Source: Sphingobacterium cellulitidis (GTDB lineage Bacteria; Bacteroidota; Bacteroidia; Sphingobacteriales; Sphingobacteriaceae). Taken from it: a stretch of DNA of 64,000 nt. Below, piece after piece: positions 44,302-52,704 of this stretch (the stretch's first letter is position 1; the number at the start of each line of letters is the position of its first letter). Both the position numbers and the translations under genes were made by a program. The DNA lies in assembly GCA_002245855.1 (NCBI GenBank), contig NOUX01000003.1:372001-436000 (forward strand), written 5' to 3'. Below the pieces are notes generated by a model. The model was given only the letters and a program-made list of their open reading frames with translations, had not been told where the DNA came from and did no database searches.

Positions 44302-44826
44302 TTATACATATAAATTCCAAGCTTTTTTCTTTTCGTCCAACCATTTATTTTTCGACTCAGTTGTACTAAATCCAGTCCCATCATTCACCTGATTTAATTC
44401 ATCTACTATTTGCTGTGTATACTGTAATCCTAAAGCCTTACCTGCCTTTATTATTTCATCATCTTCCCATTCATTTTCCCACCATACACTCACTTCCTCC
44501 AACCAAACTCCATCCCAAGTTAAATACTCAGGATTGTCAATGTCCTCCTCTATATTATAAAGAATATATCCAGCCTTTTGAGTATCATATGCAATAATTT
44601 GGCTATGATTCATTTCAAAAATTGGTTTATAACGATCTACCTCATAACTGTCTTGATCTTCTTTATCCAATTCAAAAATTGAATCCGGTTTAGAATAATC
44701 ATACTTTAACAATTCATCCAACTCCGGATCTGAAATATTTTCATTATAAATCTCCAAAACCAATGCCGGAAGATTCAAGGATTTAATCAATTCGATAGCC
44801 TCAATTTCTAAATTATTATTCGCCAT
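44302..44826 (-). CDS. Acidic cytosolic protein of unknown function
   Basis: A 174-residue, strongly acidic protein without signal peptide. It is rich in Trp, Glu and Asp (YLTWDGVWLEEVSVWWENEWEDDE near residues 95-120) and has a helical N-terminus (EIEAIELIKSLNLPALVLEIYN). I do not recognise the family. The Trp/Glu-rich segment and general layout loosely resemble SMI1/KNR4-like immunity proteins, but this is weak. It ends 30 bp before the YD-repeat lipoprotein on the same strand and may be co-transcribed with it. Confidence 0.6.
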   Translation of the reverse strand: MANNNLEIEAIELIKSLNLPALVLEIYNENISDPELDELLKYDYSKPDSIFELDKEDQDSYEVDRYKPIFEMNHSQIIAYDTQKAGYILYNIEEDIDNPEYLTWDGVWLEEVSVWWENEWEDDEIIKAGKALGLQYTQQIVDELNQVNDGTGFSTTESKNKWLDEKKKAWNLYV

Positions 44827-45058
44827 AGTTCAATTATTTAACAATAATCTTATCTCTAATATTAAAAACGGTGTAATTGAAGATACATAAATTAATAAAG
44901 CAAACAAATCCTTTCAATTTTAGAAATCTAGAAATCTGAAGTTTCGTGAACTAATTTTCTGTTTCAACAGAGCTATTATTTCAGATCGGCGGTAGATAAA
45001 TTTTCTATTCACCTTTTGTTCTAACAGCATTATTATTCAAGTCAACATCATGGTTTTA

Positions 45059-45145
45059 CCGGACTTTCTCCGGACCTTCTCCGGACATCTGTCGGACCTC
45101 ATCCCAAAAAAGTCGAACAAGGTCCGAACAAAATCCGGGAAAAAT
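45059..45145. repeat. Short 11-bp-periodic repeat cluster with inverted half
   Basis: Four near-identical 11-bp units with CCGGAC cores (45059-45102: CCGGACTTTCT, CCGGACCTTCT, CCGGACATCTG, TCGGACCTCAT) are followed by three units in the opposite sense (GTCGAACAA, GTCCGAACAA, ATCCGGG; about 45111-45145). It lies in the about 480-bp gap between the acidic protein and the lipoprotein gene at 45310, which otherwise holds no gene. It looks like a dispersed REP-type element. Its function is unknown. Confidence 0.6.
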
Positions 45146-45309
45146 CAGAAAGAAATCCCTTAGAATATTGATTAATACCTGAACAACTCCTGAATGAAGA
45201 TGCTATTAGTTTCCTTAATAAATAACCAAGAACGGATAGATTACTCAAAAACAGAAGTTCTTAATTGGCAAGATAATTGCACCTACAGTTCAAATCACAT
45301 CTAACAACT

Positions 45310-45735
45310 ATGAATCTGAAAATTAAATTATTTAGCCCAGCTATTATTGCTATTATAGCATTGGTATCAACATCTTGTAGCAAGGATGACAAAGTTCCTC
45401 TAGATGCTGCTTTAGGTACTTACAAAGGGAGCATGACTACTTATCCACCTAATTCCCCCTTGCAAATCTTTGATAATACGACTGTAACTGTAACCTCAGC
45501 TGGCGAAGGACAATTAAAGGTTACCCCAGCATCAAATACTAAAGCAACAGCTAGAACATTTCTTGTTTTTACAGAAGATGGTGGAATTTACAACTCAGAA
45601 GACGATTCTAAAGGAATCTTTATCTATGACGATGAAACTGATGAATTAATTGTTAATACCAGCAGAACAAATCCCAAGGAGACCGGATTTAGATTTAAAG
45701 GGTTAAAACAACCAAAGTTTGAACCGCATCAATAA
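45310..45735 (+). CDS. Small lipoprotein of unknown function
   Basis: 141 residues from ATG 45310. The frame is open 11 codons further upstream, but this start gives a proper signal peptide (MNLKIKLFSPAIIAIIALV) and lipobox VSTSC. The mature part is a small beta-rich domain (ALGTYKGSMTTYPP, TTVTVTSAGEGQLKVTP), of a kind common among Bacteroidota lipoproteins with lipocalin- or calycin-like folds. That fold is a guess. Confidence 0.68.
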   Translation: MNLKIKLFSPAIIAIIALVSTSCSKDDKVPLDAALGTYKGSMTTYPPNSPLQIFDNTTVTVTSAGEGQLKVTPASNTKATARTFLVFTEDGGIYNSEDDSKGIFIYDDETDELIVNTSRTNPKETGFRFKGLKQPKFEPHQ

Positions 45736-45769
45736 AAAATAGGCTTGCAAAATTGCAAGCCTATTTTTA
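45734..45769. terminator. Bidirectional terminator between convergent genes
   Basis: A perfect hairpin with arms AAAAATAGGCTTGCAA and its complement around a short AA centre, giving a T-run on either strand. It serves the lipoprotein gene on the plus strand and the dipeptidase operon on the minus strand. Confidence 0.9.
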
Positions 45770-45774
45770 TTAAA

Positions 45775-46857
45775 TTATAATGCATTTCGCATAAATCTTA
45801 ACCAATTGCCGTTTGCAATTTTAATAATATCCTCTTCCTGATAACCCCGATTCCTTAAAATTGGAAATACCTTTTGAATATCAGCGATGGTATCCAAATC
45901 ATAGGGACACTGTTCTTTTCCAAAGGCTCCATCCAAATCACTTCCCACGGCTACATGGTTTGTATTTCCGGCAAGTTGACAAATGTGATCAATATTATTA
46001 GCCATAATCTCCATACTACATTTACTTTCTTTGGGTGTTGATTTACCTCTCAGCCAATTGGGAACCATCATCCAGGCATCCAAGGCTACCCCAATTACCG
46101 AACCTCGATCTATAAGGGCAGTAATCATTTCATCACTGAATTGACGGTTATGGTCTACAAATACCCGACAATTATTATGGCTGGCCCAAATCGAACCTTT
46201 ATACCGATCCAAGGCATCCCAAAAAGCATCATCATTCAAGTGAGTCGCATCCAAAATCATTTTCAAATAATCCATTTCTCGAAGTAAAGCAATGCCATCA
46301 GCATTTAATCTACCAGAGGAGTCTGTTCCATTGGCATAGCGACCAGGGCCATAATGTGCAGGTCCCAATGCCCGGAGTCCATAAGCATAGGCTTTTTCTA
46401 AATAATCAAGATTCACGATGGAATCCGCTCCTTCCAAACTAAGTATATAGCCAATCGGATTTACATTAGATTCTGAACTATCATTCCATAATTGCAAATG
46501 TTGATCTAATTGGTTTCGATTGCAAATCATTTGTAGATGTCCATTTTCCTCCATTGCTTTATACCATGCCAGCTGCCCTTGCGTTTGTGCCCAGGCTTGT
46601 TCTGGTGAAAACCAACCAGGCAATGAACTTCCAGGCTCCACAAAGCGTGCGATCTGAGTGGCTACGACTAAACCTATATTCCCTTTTCGCAATTCCTCAA
46701 AGCATACTGTAGCCTTGCCTCGATCTGGTTTATCATGCATCCCTTCTTCCCTCCGATTCAATTCGGCAATGGAAAGTCGAAGATCCCGATTCCATTCCAT
46801 GGCATTCATGCTCAAATCCAAATGCCCGTCAATCAAAAATGGCTGCTTATCCTCCAT
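45775..46857 (-). CDS. M19 membrane-dipeptidase-type metallopeptidase
   Basis: A 360-residue protein of the M19 (renal dipeptidase) family. The metal ligands are visible: H12/D14 in DGHLDL, E in LSLEGADS (about 147), and His in DATHLND (about 204) and WASHNN (about 223). AVGSDLDGAFG lies near 305. M19 enzymes hydrolyse dipeptides, often with a D-residue at the C-terminus. There is no signal peptide. It is the last gene of a four-gene unit (permease, RidA, D-threonine-aldolase-like enzyme, dipeptidase), with gaps of 2-20 bp, which fits uptake and breakdown of D-amino acids or their peptides. Confidence 0.87.
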   Translation of the reverse strand: MEDKQPFLIDGHLDLSMNAMEWNRDLRLSIAELNRREEGMHDKPDRGKATVCFEELRKGNIGLVVATQIARFVEPGSSLPGWFSPEQAWAQTQGQLAWYKAMEENGHLQMICNRNQLDQHLQLWNDSSESNVNPIGYILSLEGADSIVNLDYLEKAYAYGLRALGPAHYGPGRYANGTDSSGRLNADGIALLREMDYLKMILDATHLNDDAFWDALDRYKGSIWASHNNCRVFVDHNRQFSDEMITALIDRGSVIGVALDAWMMVPNWLRGKSTPKESKCSMEIMANNIDHICQLAGNTNHVAVGSDLDGAFGKEQCPYDLDTIADIQKVFPILRNRGYQEEDIIKIANGNWLRFMRNAL

Positions 46858-46859
46858 AC

Positions 46860-47966
46860 TTATATATTTAAAGCCCTATTTCTAGCTATAACCTGCCAAT
46901 CTTTAGCATATTCCTTATCCTCAATCACGGCTACCTTTTCATATAAGGCAACCGTTGGACAGATATGAAGTGGAATGGCAAATAAGGATGTGCCTACAGG
47001 ATATTTATGACTATCATCTACCGTTAAAACCATATGTTCCTCACTTTGAAGTACCGGAACCGCATCAATCGCATTTAAGAATTTCACACGTGGTAAAGGA
47101 GATTCAGAAGCAACAGCCTTATATCCGAGGTCTATACAGATTCTATTTTCATTAATTACTGATATTACCCGGGCAAGCAGAACCGCAGCTACTTTAAATT
47201 TCTGTTCAGGAATTTTTTCAGAATAGCCCCAATCCCAAAACACGAAGGTTCCCGGACTACAGGCTACATTTTTTCTTTCCGCATGTGCAGTGAAGGATGG
47301 GGAACCTCCTACCACAATTTTTAAGGATTGATCTGATTGTTCCTGAAGAAAGTCATGAGCCTTTTGAAGTAAATCAAACCCTGAATCAGCTTCCTTCTTC
47401 CGAACTTCAACATCAGGATTATTTATCTGACCATCATATCCATGAACTCCCTGGAGTCTTAAGTTTTCCTGCTGACGTATAGTTTCCCATAATTCCTTGA
47501 TCTGGGAAAATGCCGCTCCCGTCCTACCCATACCTAGATCTACATCCAAGTAAAAGTCCAACACTTTATTTATTTCAACTGCGGCATCATTCAATGCTTG
47601 AATAGAATTGACATTATCCAGAAGGCAGGAAAATTGCGTATTGGGATAGGCGAGAATTAGTTTTTGCCAACGTTTGATATTTGGACCTACAGGTTGATAG
47701 GCTAATAAGACATCCTTCGCATTCGCTAAGGCCAACATTTCTGCCTCAGCAATGGTCGAACATTTAAATTGATCAATGCCAGCATCTATCATCATTTTAC
47801 TGACTTCAAGCATTTTATGTGTCTTGACATGCGGACGAACCCGACTGCTGTCATGGTCAACCATTGACTTCAGTAATTCTATATTATGCGCTATCCGTTT
47901 GGGATATAATAACAATGCCGGTGATGCCAGCTGATCTATATTCTGAACTTCATACCAAGATTCCAT
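46860..47966 (-). CDS. PLP-dependent D-threonine aldolase / D-serine dehydratase-like enzyme
   Basis: 368 residues from ATG 47966, 2 bp after the RidA stop. It belongs to the alanine-racemase-fold D-TA/DSD1 group. The N-terminal strand SPALLLYPKRIAHNI and the PLP-lysine motif RPHVKTHKM (about residue 50) are visible, then GIDQFKCSTIAEAEMLA and metal-site-like AHAERKNVACSPGTFVFWD and LGYKAV. It cleaves or dehydrates D-hydroxy-amino acids. The substrate is not resolved from sequence. RidA beside it would remove the enamine/imine intermediates made by dehydratases, favouring a dehydratase-like role. Confidence 0.85.
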   Translation of the reverse strand: MESWYEVQNIDQLASPALLLYPKRIAHNIELLKSMVDHDSSRVRPHVKTHKMLEVSKMMIDAGIDQFKCSTIAEAEMLALANAKDVLLAYQPVGPNIKRWQKLILAYPNTQFSCLLDNVNSIQALNDAAVEINKVLDFYLDVDLGMGRTGAAFSQIKELWETIRQQENLRLQGVHGYDGQINNPDVEVRKKEADSGFDLLQKAHDFLQEQSDQSLKIVVGGSPSFTAHAERKNVACSPGTFVFWDWGYSEKIPEQKFKVAAVLLARVISVINENRICIDLGYKAVASESPLPRVKFLNAIDAVPVLQSEEHMVLTVDDSHKYPVGTSLFAIPLHICPTVALYEKVAVIEDKEYAKDWQVIARNRALNI

Positions 47967-47968
47967 GA

Positions 47969-48439
47969 TCAATCCTCATGTAATTCAAATAATGCTTCAA
48001 TTTCTACGGGAATATTATCTGGCAATGAACCAAATCCTACTGCACTTCTTACCCCAACTCCATTTTCTTCACCCCATACGGAGGCAAATAATTCACTGCA
48101 ACCGTTGATAACATACGGATGTCTTTCAAACTCAGCCGTACAGTTGACCATTCCCAAAACCTTAATAACGCGCTTTACTTTATTTAGGGATCCTAAATTC
48201 GCTTTGATTGTCGCTAACATTGCCAAACCCACTTGCCTCGCAGCAAGTTTTCCAGCTTCCATATCCATATCCTTGCCGACACGCCCAATAATTAAAGTTC
48301 CATCAGCCTGAACAGTACCATGCCCTGATAAGTATAAATATTTTCCATCGATAAGGCAGGGTTTATATACTCCTAATGGTTTTGGAGCGGGAGGTAAAGT
48401 CAATCCTAATTTTTCAAAGTGTTCATCTGCGTTAAACAT
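47969..48439 (-). CDS. ridA: RidA-family enamine/imine deaminase
   Basis: A 156-residue RidA/YjgF protein. Typical segments are YLSGHGTVQADG, AMLATIKANLGSLNKVKRVIKVLGMV, and the conserved Arg and strand VRSAVGFGSLPDNIPVEIEA near the C-terminus. RidA hydrolyses reactive 2-aminoacrylate-type imines formed by PLP dehydratases. It is longer than the usual about 128 residues, as in the RidA_N-like subgroup. It lies between the permease and the PLP enzyme gene, which suggests a protective role for that enzyme's product. Confidence 0.9.
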   Translation of the reverse strand: MFNADEHFEKLGLTLPPAPKPLGVYKPCLIDGKYLYLSGHGTVQADGTLIIGRVGKDMDMEAGKLAARQVGLAMLATIKANLGSLNKVKRVIKVLGMVNCTAEFERHPYVINGCSELFASVWGEENGVGVRSAVGFGSLPDNIPVEIEALFELHED

Positions 48440-48457
48440 ATTTTTTTGATTTTAAGT

Positions 48458-49786
48458 TTATATAAATAGAGATAAGATCAATACGCCAATAAGTCCTACT
48501 ACGGCAACAATGGCTTCCATAATTGACCAAGACCGAAACGTATCTTTTACCGATATTCCGAAATATTCTTTAAACATCCAAAAGCCAGAGTCATTAACAT
48601 GTGAAAACATCAAACTTCCAGCTCCAATAGCCAATACCAGTAAATTTGGATTTACTCCTGAAGCTTGTAGCAAGGGCAATAATACACTGGCAGCAGTTAA
48701 TGCAGCAACAGTTGCAGAACCCACGCATCCGCGGATTATGGCGGTAACCGTCCATGCCAGAATCAATGGATGAATTGGCATCCCCCGTAAACTCTCAGCT
48801 AATTTTACACTAACTCCGCTGGCTTCCATCACTTCCTTGTAAACACCAGAACCTGCAATGATTAACAAGATCATGGCAATATCTTTTACAGCTTCCCCAT
48901 AAATAACCATAACCTCTTTAATGGGTCTTCCTTGAAATATCCCTAGGGAAAAGGTGGCATAGATAATGGCAATTAGCATAACAATATTTGCTGATCCCAA
49001 AAAACCAAGAACTTGATGTATTGCAGTTTTGTCTTTGGATACCAAATAAGGCAAAACTGTAAATAGAATGATCATAATCACTGGAAGTAAAGCCGTCAAA
49101 AAGCTATTCAGGGGACCTGGTTTTTGATAACCATCATCCTCCATGACCATTTCTTCGGGTTTAAAGACTTCAGATTTACCTGCGGTAATATGTTTAAGGG
49201 TTTTACTAAAGAGTGGTCCTCCAATAATAATGGCTGGAATAGCGATCAATAATCCATAGATCAATGTTAATCCCATATTCGCTTCAAACAAGACGACCAG
49301 GGCAACAGGTGAAGGATGTGGTGGAATAAAGCCATGAGTTACGGATAAGGCTGCCAACATGGGCAATCCAATGTAAACCGCGGGTAATTTATATTTATAG
49401 ACAATAGAAAATATTAATGGCACCAATAATACAAAGCCAACCCCATAGAACAAAGGAATTCCAACGATAAATCCAGTAAATGCCATTCCCCATTGCAAGT
49501 GTTTAACTCCAAATAGCCGAACCATGACCGTTGCAATATTTTCGGCAGCCCCACTACTTGCAATCAATTTCCCTAACATGGCCCCGAGCACAATAATCAA
49601 GGTCAAGCCACCCATAATTGAACCGATCCCCTTTTCAACTGTAGGAGAAATTTTATCCAATGGAATTCCCAATACAATTGCGGTAAGGATAGAAACTATC
49701 AAAAATGCCAGGAAAGTGTTTATTTTAAAATAAGTGATGCAGATAATCAGCAATAATAGGCTAAGGAGTACAACTGTAAATACCAT
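48458..49786 (-). CDS. GntP-family permease
   Basis: A 442-residue integral membrane protein with about 12 hydrophobic helices. GntP hallmarks include GIPLFYGVGFVLLVPLIFS, HGFIPPHPSPVALV, IIRGCVGSATVAALTAA and GSLMFSHVNDSGFWMFKEYFG. GntP members carry gluconate or related acids with protons, and the family includes the D-serine transporter DsdX. The downstream RidA, PLP enzyme and dipeptidase genes make a D-amino-acid substrate likely here. It heads the operon, 141 bp from the AAA ATPase gene of the neighbouring cluster. Confidence 0.9.
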   Translation of the reverse strand: MVFTVVLLSLLLLIICITYFKINTFLAFLIVSILTAIVLGIPLDKISPTVEKGIGSIMGGLTLIIVLGAMLGKLIASSGAAENIATVMVRLFGVKHLQWGMAFTGFIVGIPLFYGVGFVLLVPLIFSIVYKYKLPAVYIGLPMLAALSVTHGFIPPHPSPVALVVLFEANMGLTLIYGLLIAIPAIIIGGPLFSKTLKHITAGKSEVFKPEEMVMEDDGYQKPGPLNSFLTALLPVIMIILFTVLPYLVSKDKTAIHQVLGFLGSANIVMLIAIIYATFSLGIFQGRPIKEVMVIYGEAVKDIAMILLIIAGSGVYKEVMEASGVSVKLAESLRGMPIHPLILAWTVTAIIRGCVGSATVAALTAASVLLPLLQASGVNPNLLVLAIGAGSLMFSHVNDSGFWMFKEYFGISVKDTFRSWSIMEAIVAVVGLIGVLILSLFI

Positions 49787-49927
49787 TTAGTTTATATTGA
49801 GGGTTAGGAGCTTCCATCTGGAAAGCGTTGGTTATTATACCCTAAAATAATAATACCTAAACGAATATGAGCGTAAATCGAAAAATAAATTTACAGGACA
49901 AGATTTACATAGCCAGGCGACTACTAT

Positions 49928-51316
49928 TTAATTAAAAGGTTTACCTTCTTTTAATAATTCCTTACGGATGCCATTGAGAACATCCTCTAAATGAATCGAT
50001 TTATGTTTTTTATTTTTTTGATGGCGTTCAATAGCCTTAATACAAGCAAAATGAACGGCATTGACAATAGATCCGCCGGAGATGACATGATTTTTCACTA
50101 GTTCCGGTATATCCACGGTATCTTCTTTTTCATTGCAAAGAGCAATATCCTTAGGTAAGGATAATCGCCAAATTTTAGAACGATCATTGGCGTCAGGGAC
50201 AGTGAATTTCAGAATGGCATTGAAGCGGCGCATAAAAGCATCATCGATGTTATTCTTCATGTTGGTCGCCAGAATAACCATACCGTTATAATCTTCAATC
50301 CTTTGCAAGAGGTAAGACACTTCCTGATTTGCATATTTATCATGAGCATCCCGTACATTGGTTCTCTTTCCAAACAAAGAGTCAGCTTCATCAAAGAACA
50401 ATATCCAACCCTTATCTTCAGCCTTTGCAAAAATCTGTTCTAAATTTTTCTCTGTCTCACCAATGTATTTCGACATCACCATGGAAAGATCAATTTTATA
50501 AACATCCTTGCCGACTTCTTTCCCCAATAGACCTACAGTCAATGTTTTTCCGGTACCTGAAGGACCATATAATAAAGCTTTATAGCCATTGTTTATGCGA
50601 CCTCCCATTCCCCATTCCTGAATAAGCATAGCATTGTATTTTAACCAGCTTTTTAATTCTTCTATCTGTTCCTTCAGTTCATTATTAATTACGAGATCTT
50701 TCCATTCCAGTTTTGTTTTTATCAATTTGGCAGGGAAATTTACACTGAACTTTGGTTGGTTCGTCTCTTCAAATAAGAAACTATCTAAATATTCTTTAGA
50801 AACAATAATCTTCCCACTTAATTCCGGTTCACCTACTGGCACCTCTTCCAGCCACAAGATTTTCTTTTTATCAAAAAGATGATCAGCCCAAAAGAGTTTT
50901 TGGATCATTAATTTCTTCTCAAAATCATCATCTGCTAATAGAAATACTGCTGTTTCTCCGGTAGGTAAAAATCCTCTAAAATCCTTTCCTCTTACTCCGC
51001 CAATTTTTTGAAAATCTCCGGCATGTTGTAAGGAGGCTTGAATCAGATTATCAAAGAGATCCGATTGTAGATGAGCTGACATTGCAATCAGAAGTAAACA
51101 GGCTTCATCCTCATTGAGTTGATTTACCTTGATAAATTCAGAAAGTTTCCTGGACCATTTTGAGAAGTCAGGGACTGGCTTTTTTAGGGTAGAGTCATTA
51201 GCAAAGCGAACATTTAATCGATATGAGATTAATTGTTCTAAGAATTTTAATTCTTCAGGAGCATTATCATCTACAAAACTGAAGTTTTGTTCCTTATTTT
51301 CCTTTTTACTTTTCAT
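49928..51316 (-). CDS. AAA+ ATPase of the contractile injection system (Afp15-like)
   Basis: A 462-residue protein. The N-terminal about 200 residues are unassigned. The AAA+ module has Walker A YGPSGTGKTLT (about 249), Walker B ILFFDEADSLFG (about 306), sensor-1 ATNMKNN and the arginine-finger-like region DDAFMRRFN. In extracellular contractile injection systems (eCIS) such as Afp and PVC, an AAA+ ATPase (Afp15) is needed for sheath or particle assembly. The gene is distal in an eCIS operon and overlaps the haloperoxidase gene by 11 bp. Confidence 0.85.
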   Translation of the reverse strand: MKSKKENKEQNFSFVDDNAPEELKFLEQLISYRLNVRFANDSTLKKPVPDFSKWSRKLSEFIKVNQLNEDEACLLLIAMSAHLQSDLFDNLIQASLQHAGDFQKIGGVRGKDFRGFLPTGETAVFLLADDDFEKKLMIQKLFWADHLFDKKKILWLEEVPVGEPELSGKIIVSKEYLDSFLFEETNQPKFSVNFPAKLIKTKLEWKDLVINNELKEQIEELKSWLKYNAMLIQEWGMGGRINNGYKALLYGPSGTGKTLTVGLLGKEVGKDVYKIDLSMVMSKYIGETEKNLEQIFAKAEDKGWILFFDEADSLFGKRTNVRDAHDKYANQEVSYLLQRIEDYNGMVILATNMKNNIDDAFMRRFNAILKFTVPDANDRSKIWRLSLPKDIALCNEKEDTVDIPELVKNHVISGGSIVNAVHFACIKAIERHQKNKKHKSIHLEDVLNGIRKELLKEGKPFN

Positions 51317-52661
51317 TAAAATAGATCTTTGCTTTTTCCCAGACCGCTACTGCTACCTTGAGTCCTACTTTATGACCTTCAGCTGTAGCTTTGGAAAAAT
51401 GAGTTCCAGCATACAGGCAGGATAAACCGGCCTGTTCAGCAGCTGCAGAATAGGTTGGCCATTCCAGAACAATATCCATACAAGGAGTTACGCCATTTTC
51501 TATCAAGGAAGAACCCATTTTTATCGTTGTACGTCCCCCAAACACATCATTGCCGGTGAAGTTTTTAAGAATTACAGCTGCTGCTCGGCTGAGACAACTA
51601 TGTGCTGAAATATATTCTGGCGATGCTGGGGTTTTTAAATAGGGTTTCCACTGCTCTCCTTTGAGAGTTTCAGTGCCTTTACATGGTCCAGCCCATCCGT
51701 GAATAAACAATCCATTAAATAGATTTCGAATAGCTGTCACTGGTCGAACAGCATTATACCATCTTTTAGAATCCCATGTTGCAATGGAAGCGTCCAACAA
51801 TGCATTGGATAAAACAAAGAATAGTTTTATACATTGGGAATTTCTACAAAATTCTTTTTGAGCCACAAATTGTGCGATCTCACACCAGTGACCTGCTGTA
51901 GAATATGTTCCTTTTCCATCTTCCCAATAACTTGCAATGACTTTCTGTTCATCTGTAAGTGCTGCATTGATATCTAAAATCTCCCTTGCTTGAAGTTTAA
52001 ATTCGGGTTGCTCTTTAGTATAAGGCGGTTCAGGTCTAAAATGCCAATTAAATGGTAAAGCAAAAGCCCTAACTAACCCCCAATGTGCCAAGGCAAATCG
52101 TTGAACCTTACATTCATGGTCGGCTTTTACTTTTTTTAGTGGTTGCCAATGACTGAGGTTAATAAGTTGGTCTCCACTGTTAACAGGTTTATAGCCCGTA
52201 TAATCAGAAAATCTCGGCATTTTCAATGATCCCAGTGGGTTTGATCCATCGCCATAGTGCTGTTCAATAACCAATTTGGCTATTAAATTTCCTATACCTT
52301 CGGGCTTTTCAATATCTAAACATTTGATATCTGGATCATACTCAGATTGACACATAAAATCTCTAAAGATATTCTTATGTTCAGCAGGCAGTCTAAACCA
52401 AAATAAGTGCATTAATACCTGATATGCGGCATAACTAAAAGACTTTCGAATATGCTCCTTTGCGCAATGTTGTTTTGGAAATTTAATATAATTGGCGGTC
52501 GTTGTACTGATTGCGCAACTATCATATACAGACCAAGCATCGTACATGGCAGTATGAACCATCGCTAATGCTCGAGCTGCAATAGTTGCAGGAGATTTTG
52601 TCAACTTAATAGCTTCTAAAGTAAGTTGATTCCATTTTAAAACAAGTGGTTTGTCTGACAT
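51306..52661 (-). CDS. Vanadium-dependent haloperoxidase-like (PAP2-fold) protein inside the eCIS operon
   Basis: About 451 residues from ATG 52661. Upstream in-frame starts exist, but this one begins the typical MSDKPLVLKWNQLTLEAI. Family features are ARALAMVHTAMYDAWSVYD at about 35, WYNAVRPVTAIR (RP of the vanadate site, about 299), SAHSCLSRA (S-x-H instead of SGH, about 350) and GTHFSKATAEGHKVG near the C-terminus. No signal peptide. Vanadium haloperoxidases oxidise halides with H2O2, and the same fold also serves acid phosphatases. It overlaps the AAA+ gene and follows the tape-measure gene by 43 bp, so it is co-expressed with the injection system. Whether it is cargo or accessory is unknown. 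Confidence 0.82.
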   Translation of the reverse strand: MSDKPLVLKWNQLTLEAIKLTKSPATIAARALAMVHTAMYDAWSVYDSCAISTTTANYIKFPKQHCAKEHIRKSFSYAAYQVLMHLFWFRLPAEHKNIFRDFMCQSEYDPDIKCLDIEKPEGIGNLIAKLVIEQHYGDGSNPLGSLKMPRFSDYTGYKPVNSGDQLINLSHWQPLKKVKADHECKVQRFALAHWGLVRAFALPFNWHFRPEPPYTKEQPEFKLQAREILDINAALTDEQKVIASYWEDGKGTYSTAGHWCEIAQFVAQKEFCRNSQCIKLFFVLSNALLDASIATWDSKRWYNAVRPVTAIRNLFNGLFIHGWAGPCKGTETLKGEQWKPYLKTPASPEYISAHSCLSRAAAVILKNFTGNDVFGGRTTIKMGSSLIENGVTPCMDIVLEWPTYSAAAEQAGLSCLYAGTHFSKATAEGHKVGLKVAVAVWEKAKIYFNEK

Positions 52662-52704
52662 GATCGTAAGCATTAAATAGGTCAATCATTGATAAAACAT
52701 TAAA

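Noticed and set aside
45059..45145. Possible CRISPR array
   Set aside because: Units are only 11 bp with no spacer between them, and no cas genes are in the window.
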